From positions 1 through 64,000 of the forward strand of contig NW_024468917.1 in assembly GCF_011745365.1 (NCBI RefSeq): a stretch of DNA of 64,000 nucleotides. The letters run 5' to 3'. The notes under the pieces were generated by a model that was not told the DNA's origin, searched no databases, and saw only the letters and a list, made by a program, of their open reading frames with translations. A program made the translations under genes and the position numbers. Source of the stretch: Cryphonectria parasitica EP155 (taxonomy: Eukaryota > Ascomycota > Sordariomycetes > Diaporthales > Cryphonectriaceae). Shown here piece by piece: positions 12,180 through 25,300 of the stretch (position 1 is the stretch's first letter; each line of letters opens with the position of its first letter).

Positions 12180-14300
12180 ACTTAGGAGGAACTGATTAAT
12201 CAAATATATTAGCTTATTTAGCATATTCAGAATTTATACGAATAATAGCAAGCTTAAAGCGCTACTATTGCTAACTAATAAGCTTAGCTAGCTTAACAAG
12301 CTTAATAGATGCAGTTTATCTTTATAGCTATTAATAATACTGGAAAGGCATATAAGATGAATAAGCTTGCTATATATAATAGCAATTAGAAAATGCTGCA
12401 TGAATTCCTTACTTACTGCAGAGCGTATTTCTTGCATTATGCAATTCAGTTCACTATGGAATCTGAAAAGATTATTCTTGCAGAAACTCGTTTCAAAAAG
12501 AATGCTCTTATTTGATATAAGCCTTTTCTATATAATTATTTGAAGTATTAGAATAATTCTAATGCATATACTTAGAGTATTAAGAATATATTCGATTTCT
12601 TTAAAAGCTTTGAAAAGGCTTTTAAAGAAATCTTTAGTAATTTCAATAAAGAATGTATTATAGCTTAGCAGCTTATAAATCTCAGATAGACTAAGTTAGC
12701 TTCTGCTTATACAGTTAGATTTAAGCAGCTCTTAGCAAGATTTCTGTAGAAAAATAAGAATCTCATGGAATATTATTATAAGAGATTCAAGAATAATATT
12801 AAGAATGAAATCTTCAAACAGAATTAGCTAGAGAACTTTGCAATATTCTCTAATCAAGCAATCTACATTAATAATTATTTATATAAATAATAGATAAAGA
12901 AATCTAAGAAAGAAAGAAGCTAGATTTGGAGATTTTCAGCTAATATAAGCAAGAAATTTTAATATAAGAATAGCAAATAATAAAGCAGTATAGCTTAGAG
13001 CAGTACTATATATGCTAATCTTATAAAACTTAATACTGCTAATAAGCAGTATAGCAAGAGAAATAGCATTATTTGCTATAACTGCAATAAATAAGAATAT
13101 ATTATATACAACTGCTATTAATTCTAAAAGAATAAATAGCAACTAGTTTAGAAAGAATATTAGATGAATATCGCTTAATAATAGAAATCCAATCAATTAA
13201 GCAAAAACATCTTCTTAGAGCAAGTATTGAATTCTATTAATTACGGAAATCTCAGCTGAATATTTTGCTATAATAATAACTGCTTAATACACTTCTCGAA
13301 TAAGGAAAGCTCAGAATAGTTTCCTTAGAAATCTAAGCGCTGTAAATAAATAGCAATAGCAGAACGAGAATATATGCTCAGTATTCTTATGAATAGCAAC
13401 TTGAACTGCTTTAATATTATGGAATAAAGTATTCAAGCATTGAAAGAAGAGCTTAGCAATAATATCTTTCAATATTCTTTATTGTTTATGCTAAATACTA
13501 TAACTAAGGATATGAATAAGAAATAGTATCCTCTTAGCTACTAGTATGAATATCTAAGCAATATAGAGAATGCTTTTTAGGTAATAAAAGGATTAAGCTA
13601 GAACAAACAATCTAGTAGCTTGCAGAAGCTTCTTGCAAATAACATGCTTAATAAGCTTAAAGAAAGATTTCCTTTCAGCATTAGATAGAATAAGAAAATA
13701 ATATGGATTGAATATCTTATCTATAAGATAAAGCTAGAGAAGCTCTTTATCTGCATTTCCTTGCAAAATATCAAAGCATAAGAAGATGAGAATTCTCGAG
13801 TTAGCTTACTTCACAACTTATACTACGAACTAGCTTAGATCTTCTGTATCTATTATAGCTGCAGAATGCATTTCTTGGAGAAGATATAATATAAATAGTT
13901 CTCTGTTAGAGAATTAGAACAAATTCTTCAAGCTGTTGAAGAATAGAAACTTTACTTTAGAGAGGTTTTTAATAAATAGTACTATAATGCATACATTGAA
14001 TTATCAGATAACTGCTTCATGCAATATATAAACAAGAAAATAAAATAGTAGTAATGCAAAATAATATTCTATACAATTTATATTAATAATAAGATTTGCA
14101 ACTAGTATTAATAAAAGAAAGATTAGAAATAATAATAATATAAGCAAAAGCAAGCTAAGAAGCTTGCTTAAGAAGCAGCAAAGCAAGCTTAGAAGAATAG
14201 ATAGTTCTTAATAAATTCAAAAGAACAGGATTGCTTATAAAGAGATTGCAGATAATCAGATTAGAACAGTTCCTATATAAAGCTTCTAAGATAAATTATA
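12180..14300 (+). pseudogene. Chr2 gag, RIP-degraded
   Basis: Parallel to Chr1 gag. A zinc knuckle is visible at about 13074-13124 as CYNCNK*EYIIYNC. This is Cys-x2-Cys-x4-(His)-x4-Cys if the Tyr is taken as a RIP-changed His and the stop as Gln. Many Gln/Trp-type stops occur. The minus-strand ORFs overlapping here are shadows. Confidence 0.68.
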
Positions 14301-14969
14301 CTTATATTAAGTTCAATATATATATTTAAGAATACAAATACAGCGTATTATTAAACAGTAATACTCAGGGAAACTTTATATTTCCATATATCATTAATCA
14401 AATATAATTATAATAGAAATAAAAGAAATGCTTATATACTCTCAGCACTATAGAAGAACAATCTGTTGCATATAACTAAGAAGTAATCAATAAAGAAACT
14501 AATTATCTACTTATCTTAATCCAAGAATATATAATCAGAGCTTTCTTTAATATTACGAATATAGTATAGTATAAGCTAATTATAAAGCTTCTATAGCTCA
14601 AGAAGTACAATTCTTGAATCAATTGGATTACTAGCTAGATCTCATAAGAACAAGCTATATCCAAAGAGATAATTACAATTAATAGTGCAGGATTGAAGCT
14701 AGTAATTGAAGAATACTTAGGAAAAGAAGCTTCATACAACTTTATACATACTTTCAAATCAGCAGAGCTAGCAGTTTAAGAAGAAAAACTTAGTAATAAG
14801 TGAATTCAAATAGTATTAGAGCACTAACAGATTAGCAAAATAATGGAAGCGAGACTCTTAGCAGATTGATCTGCTTCGAAGCAGCAAGGAAAAGCTTTAA
14901 AATGTAGATTGTAGAACTATATAAGAAAAATCTCGAAACCAAGCTCTTGAGCGCTCGATCCAGCTCGGA
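14300..14969 (+). pseudogene. Chr2 pol, protease segment
   Basis: Corresponds to the protease and linker region of Chr1 pol (about 5600-6270). It stops at the Chr3 insertion point; TCGGA at 14965-14969 is the target duplication. The reading continues at 34834. Confidence 0.65.
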
Positions 14970-15460
14970 TGTAATGAGCACTGCAGCAATCCGAAGATTT
15001 CAAAGTATACAAAGAGGGTTTATGCTAACAAGAGCAGTATTAAAGTGCTAAGTTCTTGAATACAGAACTATACAAGTTTCAATAAGCAATGCAAGTATTT
15101 ACTGCCTTTGAGGCTATTAGAGTAGAGAGTAATCTGATATTTAGATTAACAATTGAAGAGCTATATACAAGATCTATCTAATGAGAATGAATATGTTCTT
15201 ATATATTCAGCTCTTCAGTGTAGCTTGCTGATGCTCACTGAGGCTCATTGCTGCTCAGTGGTACTTACTGAAGCTCACTGCTGCTCAGTGATGCTTACTG
15301 AAGCTCAGTGAGCACAGATGAGCTCTTCTAATTGGTTAGCTTGTAACTCTAACTCTGGATTATATAATTCTTGTGAATTGTTTGATGTTGAATTATAATA
15401 TCTAGTTCTTATTTGCTTGTAATCTGTTTTCATAATCTGCATATTGGATGAGTTATAATA
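14970..15460 (-). repeat. Chr3 3' LTR
   Basis: On the plus strand it reads TGTAATGAGCACTGC to GAGTTATAATA. It is 491 bp long and matches 34343-34833. The U3 contains a short array of CTCACTG/GCTCAGTG-type words at about 15225-15325. Confidence 0.92.
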
Positions 15461-15559
15461 TCATCTTCCTTCTATCAGTTATTATTCTCAATAATCTTCT
15501 GTAAGTATTCAGCAAGTTTTCTGTATGTATGATTATGCTTTTCTAATTGAGATGTTAAA

Positions 15560-16200
15560 TAGAATCTTAAATTCTTGCATTAGTAAATCTTCTTTTTCTA
15601 TTCTTTTCAAGAAGAGCTTTGCTTATTAGAAACGTTTTAGTTATATTGAATTCAATAAATACAAGATAATATTATATTCTTCATATTTGAAAGAAGGAGT
15701 ATTATATAAGATAGTGAATAGAGTAAAGAGTTGTTTGCAATATATTAAGTAAAGTTATTTCTGCAATACAGATTGCATGCTTATTTCTTCCTATTAGTAT
15801 TTTCTTCTAAATATTTTTCTTTATTAATTAAGACTTTTTCTTTTAGTATTTCGGATTATTAATAAATTAATCTGTATTAATGAGTACAAGCTTAAGAAGA
15901 AGAAGCAGTTATTAGAACTTCAAGCTTGCATAAACAAATTGCTAGCTCATTTGTTACAATTGAAGAAGCAGTAATACTTTCTTTAGAAGAAGGGAATAAA
16001 GCTGGTAAACAAGAGCCTGGAGAAGAAGAAGTATAAGCGTATAGCTGCTAAGGTGCAGGCTATAGTTTCTGCGGAGCCCGTTGTTGCTTCTGAGAATTCT
16101 TCTTCTGGAGATTTCAACTGGAATTCTGTAGATGTGAGGAATGCAGTAGTAGATTAGTTGGATTTTCTGGAGAGCAAGATCTCTAAAGCCCCTGGATCTC
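15560..16200 (+). pseudogene. Chr3 antisense frame (Cys-rich/coiled-coil ORF opposite pol)
   Basis: The plus frame (opposite to Chr3 pol) has very few stops in its second half. It reads through a Lys/Leu-rich helical stretch (LKKKKQLLELQACINKLLAH, about 15890-15950) and a basic KSLEKKKYKRIAAKVQAI segment. It then reaches FNWNSVD at 16113-16133, followed by NAVVD*LDFLESK, with the stop at a Trp position. The same C-terminal motif occurs antisense in Chr1 and Chr4. Of the four chromodomain elements this copy preserves the motif best. The start is not identifiable. The base composition around 16000-16200 is less AT-rich than its surroundings. Confidence 0.55.
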
Positions 16201-16204
16201 GGTT

Positions 16205-17966
16205 CAGGATGGAGTGATTGTCTTAGATGCTAGCTTTTCTTTTCCAATATTCAGCTATCTTTTTCTGAGCGTTTCCGACATTCTTTCATAGTTCTCATGA
16301 GTTTTTGCTTGCTAAATAGTTTTTTCATTTAATAAGATATTCTCTCATGCTATTCATACTTCTATACTTGAGAATCTTTTCTATCTTATACTCTAGTTCA
16401 TTATTTTCTATTTCTGCTGTATTATTCGCTAGTATTTCCTATACTGCTGATTCTAGCAGTAAGATATGGAAAACTGAGTATATTCTCATTCTATAAGATA
16501 ATGCTAATTCATAATTAATTGGAGAAATCTATTACAAGATTTTGAATAATTCTAATTTCTTATAATCAAGCTTGTTGCTAAATTTAGTTATTTTGATGTT
16601 TTTTCAAAGTAGATAGATCTTATTTTCCTTTTATAGAATTAGTTTTTCAATTCTTTTGGAGTTTGCATATTGTATTATTCATTTTTGAATAAATTGTAAT
16701 TCTGATTGGAATTCCTTCTGAATTTTCTTAATCTTCTTAATTCTTTTATTTACAGCTTTTATATCTGCTTTCAGCAATGCCTTGTAATAAGCTATTAGAT
16801 TATATTTATAGAGTATAAAGAATAATGATTTCTTTATTATGCTTATATCTATACTATTATAAGCAAATTATATAAGAAGTAATAAATTAATTCAGTTATT
16901 CTGTTTCTGATTAATATAATATTGAAAGTATTATTCAATAATTTAATTTATTCTTTTTATTTATTCATCTGTTTGTAAATGAAATGCTATAGATATTCTG
17001 TAGTATATTCTAAGCTATTTTATAAGTAAAGTTTAAAACTTTAAATTAAACTTTCTATTTCTATTAGAAATTACTTTCTTTAGCATGCTATAATTAGCAA
17101 TGATTATTCTGAGGAATGCATATGCAAATTCTTCTGCTATACTACTTTTCTTATAAAAGAGAAAATAAGCATACTTGCTCAGTTTGCAAATCATTACTAG
17201 AATGCTATTATATTGCATCTTAGTTAAGAGTTCTTATGAAAGAGATAGCTTGATAATAAAGTTTAAATTAATGAATTGCTAAACAGTTATAAGTACTAAT
17301 AAGGAATGCAGTAGTTTATAAAGCTTATATCTTTCTGCTTTATTCTTTTTGCAGCTATTATATTATTATAGAATGCTTTCAATTCTTTTTCTAAGATTTA
17401 ATAGATTTCAGTATTTTTTAATATATTCATAGATTGCTCTAACTTTCTAATATTCATATGCTAGTATATTGTATATATCTTTAATGTAATTGTTTTGTTT
17501 GTTTGAAAGCATTGATTCTGAATTCTTCTTTAAGAATTCAATTCTGAAGACAGCATTCAGTTCTCTGTATGCATTAATAAGATTTCCTAACTTATCTTGA
17601 GCAAAGATGTTCTATATATTCAAGGAATCTGCATCTCAATAATCTGATCTTCTGCTGAGAGCATCTGCTTATTCATTTTCTAAGCTCTTGCAGTATATAA
17701 TTCTGAAGTTGAATTGTAAAAGAAATTCTGCTTATCTAACTTATTATTTATTCAAAATCTTAGTTATTATAAATATAATCAGATTCTTGTAATCTAAGTA
17801 AACTATAATTAGATATTGTATGCTAATAAGATAGTATTGCTATTTCTTAAAGATTTTCATTATTGTTATAAGTTTCTAATTAGAGATTTTATAGTTGATT
17901 TCTGAGCTATTTAACTTCTTTGAAAAGTTGCTTATAATCTTTAGATATTCTTGATTGTTTTGCTAG
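16205..17966 (-). pseudogene. Chr3 pol 3' part: RNase H end, integrase and chromodomain (broken)
   Basis: Minus frame. The chromodomain lies at about 16215-16410. The integrase core is around 17033-17218 (MQYNSILVMICKLSKYAYFL and a closing ISNRNRKFNLKF) and is one of the longer open stretches. The RNase H end lies near 17650-17700. The frame is cut at 17966 by the inner family B element (target duplication CTAG) and continues at 30274. Confidence 0.8.
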
Positions 17967-18285
17967 TGAATCAGAACTAGGGCGCCGTTGCCCTCGAAAG
18001 AAAAAGGAACAAACAGCTGCTAAAGCAATAAGCAAGAGCTCGTGCAACCCAAGCATGCCTGTACAGATGAGAACAGCAAACTAAGGCTACACAAGCACAA
18101 GAACAGAATGAAAAACCTATCTTAAATCTGTTCAAAGGATTCAAAATTGAAAAGAAGAGAAAGAATACTTCATTATTGCTTATAGCTAAAGAATTTGAAA
18201 AATGAGTGATATTCTTTATATGTATGAGAACTCTTAATCCACTGTACTTTACGTTCTACGGATTATCACTCTGGCTACTACAACA
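17967..18285 (-). repeat. Inner family B 3' LTR
   Basis: 319 bp; the plus strand reads TGAATCAGAAC to ..CTACAACA. A hairpin sits near its outer end: GGGC/GCCC at 17980-17983 and 17990-17993. A purine-rich stretch (minus-strand GGAGAAGGAT) adjoins it internally and is a plausible polypurine tract. Confidence 0.92.
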
Positions 18286-20790
18286 ATCCTTCTCCAGCAA
18301 CTTTCTTCTAAAATTGCAACAAATCCAATAATATGCTAGATCTGATTAGAAGGAAATGAAGTAAAGAAATAAAGAATTCATTACAAACTGCTAAAGGAAA
18401 TACTGCAAATCAAACTATCTCTTCAATTCAATTCTCATACTTCTTTCTATTACTTAAGCTATTATTCAAATCAATATAGAAATATTAGTATTCATCTTCA
18501 GTTTATTTGTAATACAAGTATAATCTGGATAGATTTTAATACTAATCTCTTCTCTATTTCTATCTGCTTTCAAACTCTGCTTAAGCAGCAGCAGCAGCAG
18601 CAGTTCTCTCTTGATTCTGTATTCTTATTCAATAGATTCTTTTGCAATCTGCTTCATATATATCCATCTTAATAGCATAATCGAATTCTATCCAGTTCGG
18701 AGAACTTACTGAAAGCTTGATAGGATTAAAGCTATGAAGCTTATTCCATAGAAGCATACGAAGCTTCTGAAGTTTATCAGAAAAACTGGGAAGCATAATA
18801 TTGCTGCTTCTCAGTTTCTAATACAATAGAGCTTTAGTAGCATATTTAAGCTTAGCTGTTTGCTGTATTAATAGATTGATTATCAGTTCTGAACTAATAA
18901 GCATTTCTTGAGATAAAGAGAAGTAAGAATCAGTAGAAGTTCTGGATAGAAATTAACTTAATTCTAAGCTGATATTACATTCTCTTAATAAATGCAAGAT
19001 TAGGCTAGCTGAAGCTATACTCTCTCAGAACTATTATCTTAATGGAATTAGACTGAATGCTCTACTCGCTTTGAAATTCTTTAGAGTAAAGACTAATATA
19101 TTCTTTCTCATTCTATTAAGATCGCTTTTAATAAACAGTTTAAGCAAATCTATAACTTCTTTCATAAAGAAGATAATATTCAGCTTATAGATTATATTCA
19201 GTACTCTATTAGCTTTTACTTGTACAGCTTTGTATTCTTAAAATAAAGCATTTCTTCTTAATAGCTAATTAGAATATTGCATATAGTTGCTATATTCCAG
19301 CTTATAGAAGAAAGCTTAGCAGTACAAGCTTATTATAGCTATCTTTGCACTCTATTCTTTCACATTTTATACAATCTTTCTATAGTTAAGATAAAGAGCT
19401 TGCTTTTAGTTTAAATAGCTACTAGATGATTGATAGAAATCAGCAGATTTCAGGATTCAAAGGCAAAATAGTTCGATTGTATAGAGCAGAGCTGCATTCG
19501 AATCATTATCTAGCAGTATAGTTAGAATATTCTCGAAATCCCAATCCCAATTAGCTTTAGTACTTCTGAGCTAATTGTTCAAATAGTGCTTGCTTGTATA
19601 AGCTAGTAGGATATTGCTGGATTTGTATATAGCAATATAAAATTCTTTTTTAGTTTTTATATTAAGCTAAGATAAAGCATAAGCTGAAGTTGCTGTATTA
19701 ACTGAGAGAAGAATCTATAGATGCTTCTATCTAGCTTTATATTTGAGCAGATCCTGCTTATTGAGAATATCAGAAGAGCTAGATAGATAAGCTATTAATA
19801 GAATATAAAAGCATTCTATTAAGAATATATCTTATTGGTTATACTGAGCATAATAACAAAAAGCAGCTATAGCATGCTGCAAATTAATATCTTGAAAAAT
19901 TTCTATATCTAAGAATTCAACTAGATTATAGATATTGAAAAAGTATTTGAAAGAATTAGTATTGAAGATTATAAGTAAGTATAATTTGCAAGAGAATAAC
20001 TCTGAGAAGTACTTCTTAATGAATCCTGCTGCTAGATGATTTTCTTTATTTCTTAAACTAAAGTAGAGCGAACGATTCTTGATTACTTTAGTTGGATATA
20101 GCGCTCTGGGAAAAATAGTTCGAAAGCAGTAAGCTTTGATTATCCAGTTCTCTCAGCTATACTGAACAGATAGAAATAGAGAGTACTTGAATTCAGCTAT
20201 TGCTGCTAAGTTGAAAGGAAAGTAAAAAGGGAAGAATAGCTTTATTGGAAGATAAGCAATTGCAAGAGGGATTTGCAAAGATATAAAGTTAAGAGACTAA
20301 GAAAGTATTAACTGAGAAAGAAAGATAGAGAAGAATGCAGCTTTAGCTTAAGGATTTATTAAGGAAGATGATATTATATAAGCAGAGCAGTTAATAATTT
20401 GCTCTAATATCGGTATATAGATCTGAGGCAGCGTTGATGAGGAAGAAAAAGGGTATATATATGCTCGAGAAAGGTGGTTATGAAGAGATTGAAGGAGGAA
20501 GAAGAATAGCTAGCTGTAAGTATGAATAAAATAGCTAATTTATCTTATCTAGCAACTATTTAAGTAATTTACTGCTTTCTATTTATTATAAAACAAATAG
20601 CTTCATTCTTAGCTAAATAGAAGCTATTTAGCAATAGACTGAATAGAAGGCATAATAACTTAGTTGAATATATTTGTTATTTATTATTATTTTATCAATC
20701 TTCAGCAAACTATTCAATAATCTTTCTCTTAGTTTATCTTGCTTTTCAATTCATTCTTTATATAATAACTTCTCCTTCTATTAATCTTTT
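18286..20790 (+). other. Inner family B 3' third, first antisense open stretch
   Basis: Downstream of pol in the element, the most continuous reading over about 18960-20480 is on the plus strand, opposite pol. Examples are IAFNKQFKQIYNFFHKEDNI near 19130 and KRLRKYQLRKKDREECSF near 20285. Stops fall mostly at Gln/Trp-type codons. However, a minus frame around 18590-18950 is equally open (SFSDKLQKLRMLLWNKLHSF), so the direction there is ambiguous. I recognise no domain. A CAG/GCA trinucleotide run lies near 18583-18604. A 720 bp part (about 19736-20458) is missing from the outer copy. Confidence 0.35.
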
Positions 20791-20799
20791 CTTATTCAG

Positions 20800-21915
20800 T
20801 TCTGCAATATACTCAAGATATCTCGAATTATTACTAATATTATTTTCTCTTTGCAGATAAATACTGCTTCTCAAGAGATTAATAAGATCTGAATCTGATT
20901 TTCTTCTTTAATTCCTTCTTCTTAGAGCAGTAATTACTACTAGCTTAAGGATATTCATATTAACTTTCTTGATATTATAAACTTCAATATCATTAAGAGA
21001 GATCTTAGCTTGATATATGCTTCTTGGAATATTCAAAGCGATATTATATTTTGAAATAACTTATTATCAAGCTCTAGCTTTGCTGCTTATTTTGCAAAGC
21101 TAAATAATAAGAATTCTATCAAACTGAATTCTATTATAGTATGTAAAGCTAATTAGAAGCTCTTTAGCGAGTATCTTATCTGCATTTTCTCCCGCTCTGA
21201 GCAAGTAAATTCTCTTCTTATTCAGTTCTATAATTAGCATAATCTAATCTCTTGTAATTACTGCTTCTGTTAGTATGCTACTACTTGTATATCTATATAG
21301 AAGCAGCAGATTAATATCAACTAGCTTTTTCTAGAATGCATCTTAATAAAGAGTTTCTTTAATGAAAAGTGCAGCAATTGCATTTATTATATAGAATCTG
21401 AATATAATTATACTAAAGATTTTCCTTGTATTAAAGAGCGCAGTATACAAGTAAGATTTCCATTTCAATATCTTTAATCAGATTTGAATATATACTAATC
21501 ATTATTCTTCTTATAGCATTAGCATTTGTTTTACTAACTCAGCTTTCAATGTATAATTAAGATAGATTCTCAAGTTAATTCCAATACTAATATTAAGTAT
21601 ATTATTAAAGCTTAATATAAGCTTATATAGAATAAAAGTATTATATATAACTAGATTAAATAAATTCTTCTTATACTAAGAAAGTAATATTTACAGAATA
21701 TTATAAGTCTTATAACTAACTATGATTGCAATGCTTAAGGAGATTATTGCTAATTTTATCTGTATAGATTAGCAAGAAGAATACTGCTTCTTTTGCTTCC
21801 AAGAAGGGAATATCTGGATCTGGATAAGCAGCTCTACAATCTGTATCTTGCAGCAAGAATAAAGGCAAAAGCAAGGCTGTAGTAGGATCTTGTATTGAGA
21901 AACGAGCTAAATTCA
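20800..21915 (+). pseudogene. Inner family B antisense Cys-rich ORF
   Basis: The plus frame opposite pol is open over most of this stretch. It contains WNIQSDIIF*NNLLSSSSFA near 21030. A Cys-rich module follows: SCNYCFC*YATTC at about 21250-21288, KCSNC at about 21366-21380, then a further Cys before KERSIQ. The pattern (Cys-x2-Cys..Cys....Cys-x2-Cys..Cys) suggests a zinc-binding module. It resembles the antisense frames beside the chromodomain elements. A minus ORF at 21716-21916 overlaps the end and is equally open, so the 3' limit is uncertain. The function is unknown. Confidence 0.45.
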
Positions 21916-22999
21916 TTCAGTCTTAAGATTCTTTCTCTGTTTTTAATAATGATTCTTTAGCGGATAATATAAATAATATAAATTTGAATAGAATAAGAAG
22001 AGAGCTATTGGATGATATTTATGAATATTCTGATAATAAGAATAATATATAAAAGTAAGAGATTTCTATAGATTGCAATATTTCTTCAGCGCTCTGCATT
22101 TTTCATGTATTGCATTCTAATATACTGCAATTTTTAAATAACGAAAATAGCTTCAGAGCTAGTCAATATGCTCTGTGCTGAATGCTTTGAAATTTTTAGA
22201 TGGATTTACAGTATTCTGTAGCAAGTAATAGCAGATAATACTTCATTCCTTCTCTCTCAGCAAAATATATGAGATGGAATAGAAAAGATGAAAAGAAAAT
22301 ATATTTTGCAAACAAAAAGAAAATATAAACAGAAAGAAATCAACTTCCCTTATAAGCTAGGAATGCTAATTTAGTTGAAATTAGTATAAATATTCTACTT
22401 CTATCTACTTTCTTCTGTTCTTATCTCTTCTTCTCTGCTGCTTGTATAAAATATTCATTATTACTAATTCCATTTTTATTCTCAGTATTATTATTCGCTT
22501 TAATTACTAGATTAATAATCTCTGAATCAGAACTAGTTTAGCTAGATATAGAGTTATGCTTAATAATATCTGAAATTCAGAATATAGTATTATTGCTTAA
22601 ATCTGCTTTCTAAACTTCGAAGATATTATTATCTAGTTCTTCTTGCTAAGAAGCTCTTATTAAATCTAGCTTTTCTATTAATAATTAGCTAGATTGAAGC
22701 TCAATATCTTCTTCTTAGAGCATAAGTATTTCAGATTTTCAAATGCTATTCATATTCTATATAAACTTTTTGAGATTAATAGCTAAATATATATCTTTTA
22801 ACAGAACTCTATCTGTAATCTTAAGCTTATAAGCATATTTGTTTAGAATCTGAATAATTAAATATAAATCCTTCTATTTATAAGAAATCTTAGCATTATA
22901 TAAGTAGCTTATTTTTCGAATATAATTATAAATAAGTATAAAATCTTTAATATTTAGTTAAGATTTTTATATTAGATTCTATATTTAACTTTTAGCTGC

Positions 23000-24000
23000 A
23001 ATTTTTTAATAGTATGCTTAAACAGCTTCAATTGCTTTCTATACATTATTTTCCTTAGCTATAATCATTCTCAACTACATTTCAAACGCTTTCTAAGAGA
23101 ATTAGTTTTCAGTCTATATAAGAACTCTCTATATTAAGATTTCAGTTTCAATTGGAATAAGCAGCTTCCAATTGAAAATCAAATAGAAGGAGCTATATCT
23201 ATGCAACTAGCGGATTGTAATCCTTTTAGCAAAAAGTATAAGTCTCAAGTACTGCTTCCATTTCCAGAATTGAGCATTAGCTAGCTTAGCAAGAGCACTT
23301 GCTAAGAAAAGATAATCAGCTTTTACTTATTCTTAGATATAGGGATTGTAACTAAAGATCTGAACAAGTAGGATCTCAAGAGCTCTGATAGTCTTAGCTA
23401 TCTCAGCTTTGTTTTCTAGTTCTTCGTTAATAATAATTTTGAGAGAGCATCTGAATATAAGAATAATTTCTTTCAAAATAAACTTTCTTATTTCTGCAGC
23501 TATAGCTTTCTTAAGAAATCTTGCAAGCATATAGCTAGTTAGATTATAGCAAGCCTTTGCAAGATATCTGTAACTGCTATTCTTAGCTATATATTAAATA
23601 TTAATATTAATTCTTATAAAGAGTTAATTTGAAAGAATTGGAATTACTTCTTTCTTTTATATCTTTAAATCGAACTTTATATACTTCTTGCAATCCAAGA
23701 TAGTATTAGCTATATCTATTCAGAGATCTCTTCAGTAATAGAATTGCTTAATACAAGCTACTGTAGAGTTTCAATCTCAATATTCAAACTTAGTATAATA
23801 TTTTCTAATAATTTAGCAATGAAGATTAGGATTATTTACTATTCATTAATATAGAAGTTTTATACTAATATAGTACTATAAAGCTTAATTAAGTATTTAA
23901 TACTTTAATGCTTCTATTATGAAGTTCTTGCAATTCCTTTTAGAAAGTTTTAGTAGAATAATTCTATAGTATAAGAACTCTGTATACTATTTCAATTATT
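23000..24000 (-). pseudogene. Inner family B integrase
   Basis: The minus frame around 23333-23530 reads as a retroviral-type integrase core. FLKKAIAAEIRKFILKEIIL is followed by FRCSLKIIINEELENKAEIA (the 'GCP..I..D.G.E' region with the catalytic Asp position mutated) and LVQIFSYNPY (the 'ISAYHPQ' position). Stops are few here. The outer copy has the same stretch at about 42100-42336 on the plus strand. Confidence 0.72.
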
Positions 24001-24089
24001 CCGTTTACTGAAAAGTTGGATTTAGCAGTAATACTAGATTAGCTCTATCTGAGTTTACACTATTAAGCTGAATATTATACTAGTTCTCA

Positions 24090-25300
24090 ATATTGCTATC
24101 TTTATCTTTCTTAGATAGTATTAAGTATGGAGATTGAGAAAGAGTATCAGCTACAGAATTCTTTAATTCGGAAATGTATTTAATAGTAAAGTTAAATATC
24201 TTGATTACTACTATTTATCTATTCAGAAGAATACTAAGTATATTATTTATTTCTCTATTGAATTGATTTACTAGAATATAAGCATTAGTTTCCAGAATAA
24301 AATAGCAATTATAAAGATGTTGCTAAAGAGATTATAAAGTATAAAGAATAATGCAATATTCCCTTTTAATAGCATTATACTTCTATGCTGCAACTATTCA
24401 GATTCTGCTAATAAAATGTACTAGCTTTTGTTTATTCTTTATTATCTGCATTAGTATAGCGCTTCAGCTCAATAAGCTTGCATTTATTATAAGAATAATT
24501 TCTTCAGTATTAGTGCTGTAATCAATTGAAATAATGATTGAATAAGATATAAGTATTCGAATAAGTATAGCAACAGCTTCTTTCTATTTCTTCTTTTATC
24601 TTTATACAGCATTTTTCTTGAGAAGATTATAGAATAATTAAATAATAATTGCAAAGTTTCAAATCCAAGCTGCATAATAAATAACTAGTTCGATAAAAGA
24701 ATGAACATTCTTGATATTCTTGCATTCTGTTTAAGCTAGAAGCTTTTTCATCTTTCTGTTCTGAAATTATTATTCGCTAGAACTAATGATATAATTAACT
24801 ATATTAACTTTCATTCAGCATTATTCTAACTTGAATACTGAGATTGTAGCTCTAGCTAGCTCTATATTTATAAGAATCTTATTAAGATTTCTGATATGCT
24901 TAGCAATATATCTATATACTTCAGAAAAGCTTGAAATCTCTTCATTTCTATAAATTGTTATAAAACTATAAACAGGAATATTATTAAGAAAAAGCTAGCA
25001 TATATAAGGAATAAGATTATATAGAAGTTTAACTATTATTCTTATAAACTGAGCAATAGAATTGATAGCACTCTAAAATAGAATATATATTCTGAATAAG
25101 CTTAAGAGTATTGAGAAGATTATTATATCTCTGCTATTAGAATGCAGTTGTACTTGATTATATCTGGAAAAGAAGTTGAGCAATAAAAAAATCTTGCATA
25201 TAGCGAACTTCTCTGAGAATTCATCTGAAGCAAGCAGCATGAAAGTATTCTTGAAGCTATACTTGTTATACTTTTGAGCGTTATTAATCAAGTATAAGCT
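24090..25300 (-). pseudogene. Inner family B reverse transcriptase and RNase H
   Basis: The RT N-terminal part is an open 72-codon stretch (25073-25291) with NAQKYNKYSFKNTFMLLASD, FFSRYNQVQLHSNSRDIIIF and SLFRIY. The palm follows at about 24950-25060, with LFLNNIPVY in place of a YLDD-type box. The RNase H/connection region covers about 24090-24680. This is Ty3/Gypsy RT by motif order. It is distinct from the chromodomain family, which has AY(L/F)(D/N)(D/N)ILIYS. RIP-type stops and D-to-N changes make it inactive. Confidence 0.78.
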
